DNA of 64,000 nucleotides from Rhodoluna sp. (GTDB lineage: Bacteria; Actinomycetota; Actinomycetes; Actinomycetales; Microbacteriaceae): assembly GCF_024641065.1 (NCBI RefSeq), contig NZ_JAHEDV010000002.1, forward strand, positions 1-64,000, in the 5' to 3' direction. The translations under genes and the position numbers were made by a program. The notes under the pieces are model-generated. The model saw only the letters and a program-made list of their open reading frames with translations. It was not told where the DNA came from and ran no database searches. Positions 26,580 through 35,348 of the stretch are shown piece after piece (position 1 is the first letter of the stretch; every line of letters starts with the position of its first letter).

Positions 26580-27590
26580 CTAGTTGGTTCGATCGACAAC
26601 GGCTTGAGCGAACTGGGCTAGGGCATTCTTGACGGAACCCTCAGGAAGAATCTCGAGAGCCTCGACTGCCTCATCGGCCCAACGCTTTGCCTCAAGGTAT
26701 GAGCGTTCGGCTACTTCGTGATTGCGCAATCGAACCAGAGCCTCGTTCAACTTTGCGTCTTCTTCAAGACCAGCGTCGATAAAGTCGATCAGGCTCTGGG
26801 CCTCAGAATCACCGGCTGCGGCAGCCTTGCGCAAAAGTAACACTGGCAAAGTAGGTACACCAGCGCGAAGATCCGTGCCCGGAGTCTTGCCTGATGGGCC
26901 GGCCTCAGAGATATCAATCACATCGTCAATTAACTGAAAAGCAACGCCAACTTTTTCGCCGTAAACCCGTAACGGTTCTTCGTACTCAGCTGGTGCGCCT
27001 GAGAGCACAATTCCTAGCCGTGCCGAAGCCGAGATAAGTGAGCCAGTTTTGTCGGCCATTACCTGGATGTAGTGTGCGGTTGCATCTTCAAATTCTGAAG
27101 GACCGATGGTTTCGTGCAATTGACCTAAGCAAAGGCGCTCGAAAGTGTCAGCCTGCAGGGTCAGAGATGCTTGACCCAGGTGCGAACCCACCTGAGATGC
27201 GCGGGCAAACAAAAGGTCGCCGGTGAGAATGGCCACCGAGTTTCCCCAAATAGTTTGCGCAGTTGGAACGCCGCGACGCGTTGGGGCATCATCCATGACA
27301 TCGTCGTGATACAAAGTTGCCAGGTGGGTCAGCTCAACGACCACAGCAGCGTCAAGAACATCTTGGCGGGTTGGGTCACCGAGTTGAGCAGCAAGCAGAA
27401 CCAGGGTTGGGCGAACACGTTTGCCACCGGCTTCGACCAGGTGACGGGCAGATGCGCCAGCGATTTTGTCGGCGTGCGAGGTTGCCGCCAAAAGCTGGTC
27501 TTCAACGATTTCAAGGCCAGATTCAAGTGACTTTAGAAGCGCACGATCAGCAACCTTGCGAAGTTGCCTAGGCAGAGAAATACGGCTCAC
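26580..27590 (-). CDS. Long-chain polyprenyl diphosphate synthase (menaquinone side chain)
   Basis: 336-residue trans-isoprenyl diphosphate synthase that extends farnesyl diphosphate with isopentenyl diphosphate. The first aspartate-rich motif is in YHDDVMDDAPTRRG and the second in FQLIDDVIDIS, both binding magnesium-diphosphate. Chain length cannot be read with certainty; octa- or nonaprenyl is expected for actinobacterial menaquinone. The start overlaps the menG stop by four bases (ATGA), so it is translated together with menG. It provides the substrate for MenA. Confidence 0.9.
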   Translation of the reverse strand: MSRISLPRQLRKVADRALLKSLESGLEIVEDQLLAATSHADKIAGASARHLVEAGGKRVRPTLVLLAAQLGDPTRQDVLDAAVVVELTHLATLYHDDVMDDAPTRRGVPTAQTIWGNSVAILTGDLLFARASQVGSHLGQASLTLQADTFERLCLGQLHETIGPSEFEDATAHYIQVMADKTGSLISASARLGIVLSGAPAEYEEPLRVYGEKVGVAFQLIDDVIDISEAGPSGKTPGTDLRAGVPTLPVLLLRKAAAAGDSEAQSLIDFIDAGLEEDAKLNEALVRLRNHEVAERSYLEAKRWADEAVEALEILPEGSVKNALAQFAQAVVDRTN

Positions 27591-28351
27591 TTAGCAGCCT
27601 TCTTAGCGACCGGCTTCTTGGCTGCAGGCTTTTTAGCGGCTGGTTTCTTGGCAGCCGCCTTTGGCTTGAGTCCACGGTGAATCGCGACCGTGCCAAAAGT
27701 TAGGTTGCGATAGGCAACGCTCTCGTAGCCGGCATTGCTAACCATCAGACCCAACTCGCGTTGGTTCGGCCAAGCCAAAATTGACTCAGATAGGTAGCCA
27801 TAGGCATCTGGGGCTTTGGTCGCCACCGCTGAAAGAGATGGCAAAACACGCTTGAGATAGAACTCATAAAGCGGCTTCAGAACCGGGTTCACGACAGTTG
27901 AGAATTCGCAAATGACGATTCGGCCGCCTGGCTTGGTGACTCTGAACATTTCGGCGAGCGCTTTGTCGACGTTCACAACATTGCGAAGCCCGAACGAGAT
28001 AGTGACTGCATCAAATTCGTTGTCAGCGAATGGCAGTTGGGTGGCATCTGCAAAAACAAATTCGATCTCAGGGTGACGTTTGCGACCAACAGCCAACATG
28101 CCCTCAGAGAAGTCTCCGGCTACGACCTTGATGTCTGGCCCGGTGAATGCCACGGATGATGCGCCTGTTCCGGCAGCAAGGTCAAGAATTTTTTGGCCGG
28201 CTTCAGGAAACACTGCGTCACGCACGATTTTGCGCCAGCGACGGTCTTGACCGAATGAAAGCAAGGTATTGGTTAGGTCGTAAGTTGGTGCCACGTCATC
28301 AAACATGGCTGCTACTTCTGCTGGCTTTTTAGCCAAATCTGCTTTGCTCAC
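27587..28351 (-). CDS. menG: Demethylmenaquinone methyltransferase MenG (UbiE family) with Lys/Ala/Pro tail
   Basis: SAM-dependent C-methyltransferase for the last step of menaquinone synthesis. The SAM site is LDLAAGTGASSVAF, with VAGDFSEGML and FADNEFDAVTISFGLRNV as UbiE signatures. After the normal end of the fold (near residue 230) it carries a repetitive tail of about 24 residues made of KKPAA units, which is unusual and histone H1-like. The start is a GTG with a TAGGAT -10 ending 7 bases upstream, so probably leaderless. The stop overlaps the polyprenyl synthase start. Confidence 0.92.
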   Translation of the reverse strand: MSKADLAKKPAEVAAMFDDVAPTYDLTNTLLSFGQDRRWRKIVRDAVFPEAGQKILDLAAGTGASSVAFTGPDIKVVAGDFSEGMLAVGRKRHPEIEFVFADATQLPFADNEFDAVTISFGLRNVVNVDKALAEMFRVTKPGGRIVICEFSTVVNPVLKPLYEFYLKRVLPSLSAVATKAPDAYGYLSESILAWPNQRELGLMVSNAGYESVAYRNLTFGTVAIHRGLKPKAAAKKPAAKKPAAKKPVAKKAAK

Positions 28352-28358
28352 GAGGTCA

Positions 28359-28364
28359 ATCCTA
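28359..28364 (-). promoter_or_regulatory. -10 element of menG, leaderless type
   Basis: TAGGAT ends 7 bases before the menG GTG. A seven-pair hairpin (CTTCGGC/GCCGAAG, 28366-28386) lies immediately upstream. Confidence 0.45.
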
Positions 28365-28398
28365 CCTTCGGCTTGGATGGCCGAAGCGGGCAGAGCGA

Positions 28399-28983
28399 CT
28401 ATTCGCCGTAGAAGTAATCGTTGGTTTCGCCGGCAGCCTTTCGCTTGCGCACAGCTCTCACAGTCATGACTGCACCAAGACCAACTACACCAACACCAAC
28501 GGCGGTTAGCCCCGCGCTGGCAGTCTCAAGAATTTGCTTTTCTGGCGACTTGTGGGGGCCGCGAATTCCGGTGGTGTCGATGTTTTTGCCCGACTCAGGA
28601 TCTATGCCGCGCTCTTCTGGAAATTCTCCAGGCTCACGATCGCCATGAGGTCGAATGATGGTTGGCGGAACAACTATTTCGGCATTAAACGCGCCGCCGT
28701 CGTCATCTGAATCTTCAGAATCATCGGCGCCGGTGCCAGAGTCGTCTGAGCTGTCGTCGCTATCGTCACTGGAATCTTCAGTGTCTTCTGAGTCTTCGAC
28801 GTCTTCACTGTCTTCAGGCTCATCTTCTTCGTCTTCTAGGTGCACAACTGGTGTGCCCGCACTCAAGCCAGAACCTGCAGGGCTGGTTGCAAGCGGGGCG
28901 GCACTGGCTGCCGAGGCGCCAAAAAGCCCAATGAATGACAAGGCCAGAGCAATGAGCAGCGAAGCGATTGGTGACTTGCGCAT
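28399..28983 (-). CDS. Secreted acidic Asp/Glu/Ser-rich protein with C-terminal membrane anchor
   Basis: 194-residue protein of unknown function. Signal peptide (residues 1-28, cleavage after ASA), then a strongly acidic low-complexity stretch (about 48-97) of Asp, Glu and Ser. A Pro-rich region with IVVPPTIIRPHGDREPG follows, then a single hydrophobic segment (about 157-175) and a basic tail RAVRKRK. The topology is a surface protein held by a C-terminal anchor, with the acidic part outside. A good AAGGAGG precedes the ATG. The acidic region may bind cations or act as a wall spacer (inference). Confidence 0.7.
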   Translation of the reverse strand: MRKSPIASLLIALALSFIGLFGASAASAAPLATSPAGSGLSAGTPVVHLEDEEDEPEDSEDVEDSEDTEDSSDDSDDSSDDSGTGADDSEDSDDDGGAFNAEIVVPPTIIRPHGDREPGEFPEERGIDPESGKNIDTTGIRGPHKSPEKQILETASAGLTAVGVGVVGLGAVMTVRAVRKRKAAGETNDYFYGE

Positions 28984-29106
28984 TCTGGCCTCCTTTGCGG
29001 GCGTAGTATTTTTTTTACAAGTTCAAGTTCAGGATACTGAGCATCAATAGGTTGGCACCATGTTTTCGGAGCCTTCACAGCGAACACACAGCCAGGGAGG
29101 AATGCG

Positions 29107-30339
29107 TTGAAACTCGCTCTCTCTACCCAAGAAATCGCTACTTCTGACTTCAGCCTGATCGACCACTTGCCAGAGAATCCGCTGGCATTCATCCGTGCCG
29201 GTGGCGGCATAGTTGGCTTCGGCGAGGTGGTCAAGCTAACGAGCAAGGCAGGCGCAAACCGCTTTGCAGACCTTGCTGGTCAATGGCAAACATTGGTTGC
29301 CAACTCAGAAATTCACGATGACCTGAAACTGCCGGGAACAGGCCTTGTAGCCTTCGGTGCATTCGCTTTCTCTGACTTGAGCGAAGCCGAGAGCGTGTTG
29401 ATTGTTCCACGTGTCATTTTGGGTGAGCGTGATGGTCGCGTGTGGTTGACCACAGTTTCGGTTGTTGGCGAGAACGCCCCCGATGTTGCTGATTTTTGGT
29501 CTAAGCCCGGCGTTTATTTTGAGAACCCTGCAGTCGAGCTGATTGCAGGCGAGGTGACCCCGAACGACTTCAAGCACCTGGTTCGAGCGGCAAATGCAGG
29601 CATTGCTTCTGGCGATTTCGAAAAGGCTGTGGTGGCCCGCGACTTGATTGCCAAGGCTCCAACGTATTTTGATCTGAGAACAGTTCTCAAACGAATGGCT
29701 GACGCCTACCCAACCTGCTGGATCTATTCGGTTGATGGCTTGTTCGGAGCATCGCCCGAACTGTTAGTTCGCGTTTCACACGGTCAGGTCTCTGCTCGTG
29801 TGCTGGCCGGCACAGCTGGCCGAGGCACAGACCCTCAGGTTGACCAGGCAATTTCAACTGCCTTAGCGGCATCTGAGAAGAACACGGCTGAACATGCATT
29901 TGCCGTGAATTCTTTGGTGAAGGCTCTTACCCCGTTCTGCAAAAACGTAGACGCCGATGAAAAACCCTTCAGCCTTGCATTGCCAAACCTTTGGCACCTT
30001 GCCAGCGATGTTCACGGTGTTCTCAACGAGAACTCATCGGTGCTTGATCTTGCTGCTGCTCTGCACCCAACCGCGGCAGTAGCCGGAACACCAACCAAAG
30101 CCGCGCTGTCATTCATTCAAGAATTTGAAGAGACCGATAGAGGTCGCTACGCCGGGCCAGTTGGCTGGATCGGTGCTGATGGCGATGGCGAATGGGCTAT
30201 TGCCTTGCGCGGGGCTCAACTTGCCGAAGGCAACATCCGTGCCTTTGCTGGTTGCGGAATCGTCGCCGGTTCAGACGAACTGGCTGAGCTCGCCGAAACT
30301 GATTTGAAATTTAGACCTATTCGCGAAGCGCTTAGCTAA
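29107..30339 (+). CDS. menF: Isochorismate synthase MenF
   Basis: 410-residue chorismate-utilising enzyme that opens the menaquinone pathway by making isochorismate. Conserved segments are EKAVVARDL, FGASPELLVRV, VLAGTAGRG, LHPTAAVAGTP and the C-terminal RGRYAGPVGWI with ALRGAQL and AFAGCGIVAGSD. The TTG start is supported by GGGAGGA upstream. It is the only plus-strand men gene here and converges on menD, overlapping it by eight bases, so both stops lie inside the partner gene. Confidence 0.92.
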   Translation: MKLALSTQEIATSDFSLIDHLPENPLAFIRAGGGIVGFGEVVKLTSKAGANRFADLAGQWQTLVANSEIHDDLKLPGTGLVAFGAFAFSDLSEAESVLIVPRVILGERDGRVWLTTVSVVGENAPDVADFWSKPGVYFENPAVELIAGEVTPNDFKHLVRAANAGIASGDFEKAVVARDLIAKAPTYFDLRTVLKRMADAYPTCWIYSVDGLFGASPELLVRVSHGQVSARVLAGTAGRGTDPQVDQAISTALAASEKNTAEHAFAVNSLVKALTPFCKNVDADEKPFSLALPNLWHLASDVHGVLNENSSVLDLAAALHPTAAVAGTPTKAALSFIQEFEETDRGRYAGPVGWIGADGDGEWAIALRGAQLAEGNIRAFAGCGIVAGSDELAELAETDLKFRPIREALS

Positions 30340-31918
30340 GTCGAACATCGATTAGCACACGACCAGTTTTTGCCAAGGCCTCGTCAAGCTGACCAAGAGT
30401 CTCAACGCGTTCGTAGCCCCAACCATAAGCCTGAGCAAGATGCCACAAATCTACGTTCTGCGGAGTTGTGAACAGTCGCTCGAAGGTCTCACTATCTAGG
30501 GTTGAAGCCATCTCGAGACCGCCAAAAATAGAGCCGCCGTTATCGTTGCCAACAATCACCTGAAGGTTTAGGTCACCATCAAGCGGGTCAATGACAAGTG
30601 AGCTGGCATCATGCAACAGAGTCAGGTCACCAAGCAGCACACGAGTAGTGCCCTCGCGTTCGATGAGTGCAATGCCGGTTCCGGTCGCAACGGTTCCGTC
30701 AATTCCGGCCAGACCGCGATTTGAAAACACACGGATAGCCTTTGCCGGAGCCCAAGCATCGGCTTCACGAATAAGTCTCGAGGCACCAAGCAGAAGCTGG
30801 TCGGCACCGGTGTTTTTCTCCCAAACTGCCTCAATCAGAGCACGGCGATCGAGCACATCTGAGGATTGGTGAACAATCGCGGCATCAGCCTGACGCCAAC
30901 GCTCAAGCCATTCAAAATCAACTTCGTCGTCAACGGTGATCTCGTCAACCACGTGACTTGCTCTACGAGAAACATCAAAGTGACCCATGGTTTTGCTTCT
31001 AACAACCACCACTTCAACTTCACTATTGAAAAGCAAGCGAATGACTGCGCGACCGAGAGTTGGCTTGCCAAAAACAATCACGCGCGAGATATCGCCTGAA
31101 AGTTCAGGATGGTTCTCAAGCAGGTTTCGGTAGCCAAGAATTACGTTCGAGCCCATTCGAGCACCAGATGATGGCTCGGCGAAGAGTGGCCAGCCGAATG
31201 CCTCAGCAAGTTCAACTGCATCGTCACCCGCACCAGCACCGGCAACTACGACCGTTGGGCGATCAGCTGAAAGAACAGCAAATTCAGGATGCGGCTCATA
31301 GATGTCTGGCAGTGAAATGCGCGGGTTCAATTCGGCAGCATTAGGTGATGTTGCCGAAAGCGGTTCTCTGAAAGCAAGGTTTAGCTGAACCGGGCCAGGC
31401 TGCTCACCCTCATAGCCCATGGCGCTTGAAATGGCATTCACGGCAATCTGGGCAGCTTCGAGAATTTCACCATCGTTGCCATTTGGAGCTGGCACGTCAA
31501 GGCACTCGCGAACCGCATCGCCAAAAATGCCAATTTGATTTGTGGTTTGGTTTGCGCCAACGCCACGAAGTTCGTGTGGTCGGTCAGCGGTCAAAAGAAT
31601 CAGCGGAACGCCCGAGTGGTTTGCCTCCAACACAGCTGGGTGCAGGTTCGCTACGGCGGTTCCAGAGGTGGTAATAATCACCGATGGCTCGCCGCTGATC
31701 AATGCTGCGCCTAGTGCGGTGAAGCCGAGACTTCTTTCATCCAAGCGAACTCTGAGGTCAATTTTGCCAGCCTTGGCCAACTGCCCTGCAGCGATTGCCA
31801 GAGCCTGAGATCTGGCACCCGGAGCGATGAAAAAATTGCGAACACCCGCCTTAGCGAACGAGGCCAAAAGGTGCGCTGCAAAAACCTGAGCCGGTGAATT
31901 ACTGCTTTGAGTCATCAT
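30332..31918 (-). CDS. menD: 2-succinyl-5-enolpyruvyl-6-hydroxy-3-cyclohexene-1-carboxylate synthase MenD
   Basis: Thiamine-diphosphate enzyme joining isochorismate and 2-oxoglutarate. The 528-residue protein has the N-terminal FFIAPGARSQALAIAA, SGTAVANLHPAVLEANHSGV, LTADRPHELRGVGANQT and the C-terminal cofactor motif GDLTLLHDASSL...NDNGGSIFGG. The ATG lies inside the end of the upstream small membrane-protein gene, giving a 20-base overlap and translational coupling. The next codon is also ATG. Confidence 0.93.
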   Translation of the reverse strand: MMTQSSNSPAQVFAAHLLASFAKAGVRNFFIAPGARSQALAIAAGQLAKAGKIDLRVRLDERSLGFTALGAALISGEPSVIITTSGTAVANLHPAVLEANHSGVPLILLTADRPHELRGVGANQTTNQIGIFGDAVRECLDVPAPNGNDGEILEAAQIAVNAISSAMGYEGEQPGPVQLNLAFREPLSATSPNAAELNPRISLPDIYEPHPEFAVLSADRPTVVVAGAGAGDDAVELAEAFGWPLFAEPSSGARMGSNVILGYRNLLENHPELSGDISRVIVFGKPTLGRAVIRLLFNSEVEVVVVRSKTMGHFDVSRRASHVVDEITVDDEVDFEWLERWRQADAAIVHQSSDVLDRRALIEAVWEKNTGADQLLLGASRLIREADAWAPAKAIRVFSNRGLAGIDGTVATGTGIALIEREGTTRVLLGDLTLLHDASSLVIDPLDGDLNLQVIVGNDNGGSIFGGLEMASTLDSETFERLFTTPQNVDLWHLAQAYGWGYERVETLGQLDEALAKTGRVLIDVRLS

Positions 31919-32126
31919 CGCCTTTGGGCTCTTGGTCAGAGTCTGGTTCTGGGTTCTGGCCGTTGAGCTTCTCGCGCAAATCTCTTAGGAACTGCGGGTC
32001 GTCATCTGGCGCGAGCGTGGTTGTTTTAGGACGGCGCTTTTTATCTAGCGCGTTGCTGATTGCATAGGTGGCGGTGAAGATCAAAAGAATGCCAACTGCG
32101 ATGCCTACAAAAACTAACCACTTCAT
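31899..32126 (-). CDS. Small single-span membrane protein upstream of menD
   Basis: 75 residues: one N-terminal membrane segment (about 3-24), a basic KKRR patch and an acidic, Asp/Glu/Pro-rich cytoplasmic tail. No family recognised. It overlaps the start of menD by 20 bases and has its own TAGAGT -10 ending 6 bases before the ATG, so it is the first gene of a two-gene leaderless transcript. It could help anchor or assemble menaquinone enzymes at the membrane (inference from position only). Confidence 0.7.
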   Translation of the reverse strand: MKWLVFVGIAVGILLIFTATYAISNALDKKRRPKTTTLAPDDDPQFLRDLREKLNGQNPEPDSDQEPKGDDDSKQ

Positions 32127-32132
32127 GGTTTA

Positions 32133-32138
32133 ACTCTA
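32133..32138 (-). promoter_or_regulatory. -10 element of the small membrane protein-menD unit, leaderless type
   Basis: TAGAGT ends 6 bases before the ATG at 32126 and lies back to back with the plus-strand -10 at 32153. Confidence 0.45.
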
Positions 32139-32152
32139 ACCAGACAAAAACT

Positions 32153-32158
32153 TAGACT
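32153..32158 (+). promoter_or_regulatory. -10 element of the DUF4229 gene, leaderless type
   Basis: TAGACT ends 6 bases before the ATG at 32165. Confidence 0.5.
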
Positions 32159-32164
32159 TATTCC

Positions 32165-32431
32165 ATGAAGAACCCTTGGATCAACTACATCGTCATTCGC
32201 GTGGGCCTGTTTGCAGTGCTCTTGACCATCATGTTGCTGGCTTCATTCCCGCCGATTTTGGCAACCCTGTTTGCCGCGGCAATTTCGCTTTCGATTTCAC
32301 TCTTGTTCTTTGGCAAGCAGCGCAACGCAGTTTCTGAGGCAATTGCTAAGTCGGTAGAAAACCGCCGAAAGAATGTTTCTGACACCGACAGCGCCGTTGA
32401 AGACGACGCGGTTGATTCAACTAAAAAGTAA
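32165..32431 (+). CDS. DUF4229 membrane protein
   Basis: 88 residues with two predicted membrane segments (about 10-27 and 31-48) and a polar C-terminal tail. The arrangement and its place beside menA match the actinobacterial DUF4229 family of unknown function, often found in men clusters. Probably leaderless. Its end overlaps the convergent menA by 11 bases. Confidence 0.75.
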   Translation: MKNPWINYIVIRVGLFAVLLTIMLLASFPPILATLFAAAISLSISLLFFGKQRNAVSEAIAKSVENRRKNVSDTDSAVEDDAVDSTKK

Positions 32432-33314
32432 TAGCCGCTAGGCCATAACCGAATAGAACGGCAAACACCAACGCAGCAATGCTGGTTAGTTTTAGCGCCA
32501 AAATAAGCTCTTTGGCGGTCTCGGCTGAAGCCACGATTAGGGTTACCGGCAACACAATCAAGACGCTAACCCAGGCGAAAAAAGTCACCGGGTAAAAGAA
32601 CGGGAACGGCGCCAAAATCACAAATGGCAGCCAAAGCATGATCATGAAAAGTGCTTTAGCCGGCTTGTGCCCAACTTTGACGGCCAACGTTGACTTGCCG
32701 ACCTTGGCATCAAATTCGCGGTCACGGATGTTGTTGACCATCAAAACAGCTGACGCGAAGAAACCGGCTGCGACACCACCCATGAATGAGTTCAAATCAA
32801 AGTGCCCGATTTGAATAAACGCGGTGCCGTAAGCCGCAACAGGGCCAAAGAAAATGAAAACCACAATCTCGCCGAACCCTGAATAGCCGTACGGGTTCTT
32901 TCCGCCGGTGTAAAACCAAGCGGCAGTAATTGCCGCTGCGCCAACCGCAATAAACCACCAGTGCTGGGTGAAAATCACGATCAATAGACCGAAAACCGCC
33001 GCCATTGCAAAGAAAGCAAAGGCTACATATTTGACAGCCTTTGGCTTCACTGAATTTGAGCCGGTCAGGCGAAGTGGCCCGACTCTCTGAGCATCAGTGC
33101 CACGAATGCCATCGGAATAATCGTTGGCGAAGTTCACACCAATCTGAAGAAACAGCGCAACCAACAAAGCCAAAAGGCTGAGGTTTGGGCTGAATGACTT
33201 GGCTGCGATTGATGCACCAATACCGATTGCCACCGGAGCGATTGCCAAAGGCAGGGTGCGCAAGCGTGCGCCTTCAACCCAAAGTTTTACGGGGCTGAGT
33301 TTCTTCTTTGACAT
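32421..33314 (-). CDS. menA: 1,4-dihydroxy-2-naphthoate polyprenyltransferase MenA
   Basis: Membrane prenyltransferase that attaches the polyprenyl chain to 1,4-dihydroxy-2-naphthoate. The 297-residue UbiA-fold protein has about nine spans and the first Asp-rich motif NFANDYSDGIRGTD, followed by RVGPLRLTGSN. The second motif is NNIRDREFDAKVGKSTLAVK. Its ATG overlaps the menE stop by one base, with GAGGAG upstream. It is the last gene of the long minus-strand series. Confidence 0.94.
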   Translation of the reverse strand: MSKKKLSPVKLWVEGARLRTLPLAIAPVAIGIGASIAAKSFSPNLSLLALLVALFLQIGVNFANDYSDGIRGTDAQRVGPLRLTGSNSVKPKAVKYVAFAFFAMAAVFGLLIVIFTQHWWFIAVGAAAITAAWFYTGGKNPYGYSGFGEIVVFIFFGPVAAYGTAFIQIGHFDLNSFMGGVAAGFFASAVLMVNNIRDREFDAKVGKSTLAVKVGHKPAKALFMIMLWLPFVILAPFPFFYPVTFFAWVSVLIVLPVTLIVASAETAKELILALKLTSIAALVFAVLFGYGLAAITF

Positions 33315-34432
33315 TAGTTCTCCTCGAAAATTTGCTTGATCGCAAGCAAGTCGTGCTTGCCCGAGTTTAGCTTTGGTAGCGCGTCAATGCGCAAAATTCT
33401 GACTGGTCGACCTGCTGGGCCTAGGTCATCGGCCAAGGCGCTAGCGATGTCTTCAGAGACCTCAGGGCTGCCAACAAAGACTATGCCCACTCGTTGCCCC
33501 CATTCGCTGTCGTCAATTGCCGAGGCGGCCAGCTCGGCAACACCAGCAACTTGAGCAGCCAACTGCTCAACCCGGTCGAGAGATATTTTTATGCCGCCAG
33601 AGACGATCACTCGGTCGATTCGACCGAGCACCTCAAGGCGGCCATCGGCATAAACAATACCTTCGTCGTTGGTGAGATAAAAGCCATCTGAATCAGTTTC
33701 AACGTTGGCCAGCACAGAGCCTCGAATGACAATGCGCCCTTCTACAGTTTTGAGTTCAACGCCAGCCAATGGTTGTGAGTTATAGACGCAGCCACCACAG
33801 GTCTCGGTCATTCCATAGGTGATCACGATGTTGACATCGAGCGCACGAAGCTTTTGCACCACCTCGTCTTGAGGCGCCTGGCCACCTACCAAAATTGCGT
33901 CAAAGCGTCGAAGCTGCGAGAGCAAGAATTCATCCTGGTCGATTGCCTTGGCTAGACGAGCCAACTGAGTTGGCACCAGCGAGGTGTAGCGGCGGTCGCC
34001 AGTCATGTGACGCACTGAATTTGAGAATGCCTCGGGCGTGAAAGGCACAGAAGTATTCAACATCACCGGTTGGGTGCCGGCAAGAACAGATCGTGCCAGC
34101 ACATTCAATCCGGCGATGTAATTCAGTGGCAGAGCCAATAACCACTGAGCGGTTCCTTCGAATGAACCAAGTGCAAGCGCAGATGCATTGGCCGATTCCA
34201 GCAAAGCTTCACGAGAAATTTCGATTCGTTTTGGGGTTCCGGTTGAGCCTGAACTTTCAACAATTAGGGCTACGCCTTCAGGAGCTTCATCGGGTAGGCC
34301 AAAAGTTTCAGGCATTTTGCCGTTCACTTCAGGTGCGGTTACGAATAGGGCTAACTTGCCGTCTAGAACATCGGTCATTGCGACCAACGCGCCGAAAGTG
34401 TCGTTGGCTGCAACCAGCTTTAGAAGTGCCAA
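33314..34432 (-). CDS. menE: O-succinylbenzoate-CoA ligase MenE
   Basis: Adenylate-forming enzyme that activates o-succinylbenzoate with ATP and CoA. The 372-residue protein is shorter than generic acyl-CoA ligases, as usual for actinobacterial MenE. Motifs: ESSGSTGTPKRIEISREAL (P-loop-like), TYGMTETCGGCVYN and GRIDRVIVSGGIKISLDRVE, and near the C-terminus the catalytic Lys in KLNSGKHDLLAIK. It overlaps the menB end by 13 bases and the menA start by one. Confidence 0.93.
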   Translation of the reverse strand: MALLKLVAANDTFGALVAMTDVLDGKLALFVTAPEVNGKMPETFGLPDEAPEGVALIVESSGSTGTPKRIEISREALLESANASALALGSFEGTAQWLLALPLNYIAGLNVLARSVLAGTQPVMLNTSVPFTPEAFSNSVRHMTGDRRYTSLVPTQLARLAKAIDQDEFLLSQLRRFDAILVGGQAPQDEVVQKLRALDVNIVITYGMTETCGGCVYNSQPLAGVELKTVEGRIVIRGSVLANVETDSDGFYLTNDEGIVYADGRLEVLGRIDRVIVSGGIKISLDRVEQLAAQVAGVAELAASAIDDSEWGQRVGIVFVGSPEVSEDIASALADDLGPAGRPVRILRIDALPKLNSGKHDLLAIKQIFEEN

Positions 34433-35331
34433 GGGTATGGCGACCAGTCTGGCTCGCGCTTCTGCAAGAACGAATCGCGCCCTTCAACAGCCTCGTCTGT
34501 TCCATAGGCCAGTCGAGTAGCTTCACCGGCAAAAAGTTGCTGCCCGGCAATGCCGTCGTCAACAGCGTTGAAAGCAAACTTGAGCATACGAATTGACTGC
34601 GGTGACTTGCGAAGAATCTCGGTGGCCCACTCAACGCCAACTTTTTCAAGTTCGGCGTGAGGCACAACGGCGTTCACGACACCCATTTCATAAGCTCGCT
34701 GCGCACTGTATTCGGCACCAAGAAAGAAGATCTCGCGTGCAAATTTTTGACCAGTTTGGCGGGCCAGGTAGGCACTGCCGTAACCAGCATCGAACGAGCC
34801 AACATCGGCATCGGTTTGCTTGAACTTGGCATGCTCGGCACTTGCCAAAGACAAGTCGGCAACCACGTTTAATGAGTGGCCGCCACCAGCTGCCCAACCG
34901 GGAACCAGCGCGATAACCACCTTTGGCATGAAACGAATCAGGCGCTGAACTTCAAGAATGTGTAGTCGACCATTTCGAGCTGGGTTGATGGTTTCTGCAG
35001 TTTCACCCTCGGCATATTTATAGCCGTCGCGGCCGCGAACTCGCTGGTCGCCGCCTGAACAAAAAGCCCAGCCACCATCTTTTGCAGAAGGGCCGTTGCC
35101 GGTCAAAAGCACCACGCCCACTCTTGAATCCATGCGAGCGTGATCAAGTGCGCGGTGAAGTTCATCTACGGTCTTTGGTCTAAATGCGTTGCGAACCTCA
35201 GGCCGGTTGAAGGCAACACGAACAATGCCAAGGGTCATGTGCTTGTGATATGTGATGTCTTCAAGCGAGTCAAAACCAGGCACCTCGTGCCAAATCGAAG
35301 CGTCGAAAATCTCTGAAACCTGAGTTGTCAT
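34420..35331 (-). CDS. menB: 1,4-dihydroxy-2-naphthoyl-CoA synthase MenB
   Basis: Crotonase-fold enzyme that closes the second ring of the naphthoquinone. The 303-residue protein has NRPEVRNAFRPKTVDEL, the oxyanion/bicarbonate region FCSGGDQRVRG, VIALVPGWAAGGGHSLNV and DVGSFDAGYGSAYLARQ. The C-terminal swap segment REPDWSPYPWHF is typical of MenB. It lies 17 bases after menC. A TAGGCT ending 6 bases before the ATG suggests an additional internal leaderless promoter. Confidence 0.95.
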   Translation of the reverse strand: MTTQVSEIFDASIWHEVPGFDSLEDITYHKHMTLGIVRVAFNRPEVRNAFRPKTVDELHRALDHARMDSRVGVVLLTGNGPSAKDGGWAFCSGGDQRVRGRDGYKYAEGETAETINPARNGRLHILEVQRLIRFMPKVVIALVPGWAAGGGHSLNVVADLSLASAEHAKFKQTDADVGSFDAGYGSAYLARQTGQKFAREIFFLGAEYSAQRAYEMGVVNAVVPHAELEKVGVEWATEILRKSPQSIRMLKFAFNAVDDGIAGQQLFAGEATRLAYGTDEAVEGRDSFLQKREPDWSPYPWHF

Positions 35332-35337
35332 GAATTC

Positions 35338-35343
35338 AGCCTA
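35338..35343 (-). promoter_or_regulatory. Possible internal -10 element before menB, leaderless type
   Basis: TAGGCT ends 6 bases before the menB ATG, inside the 17-base menC-menB spacer and close to the menC stop. Confidence 0.4.
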
Positions 35344-35348
35344 ACTTG

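Noticed and set aside
28365-28387. Hairpin CTTCGGC/GCCGAAG between the acidic surface gene and menG as an intrinsic terminator
   Set aside because: No T-run follows on the minus strand and it abuts the menG -10, so it is recorded only as a possible structure.
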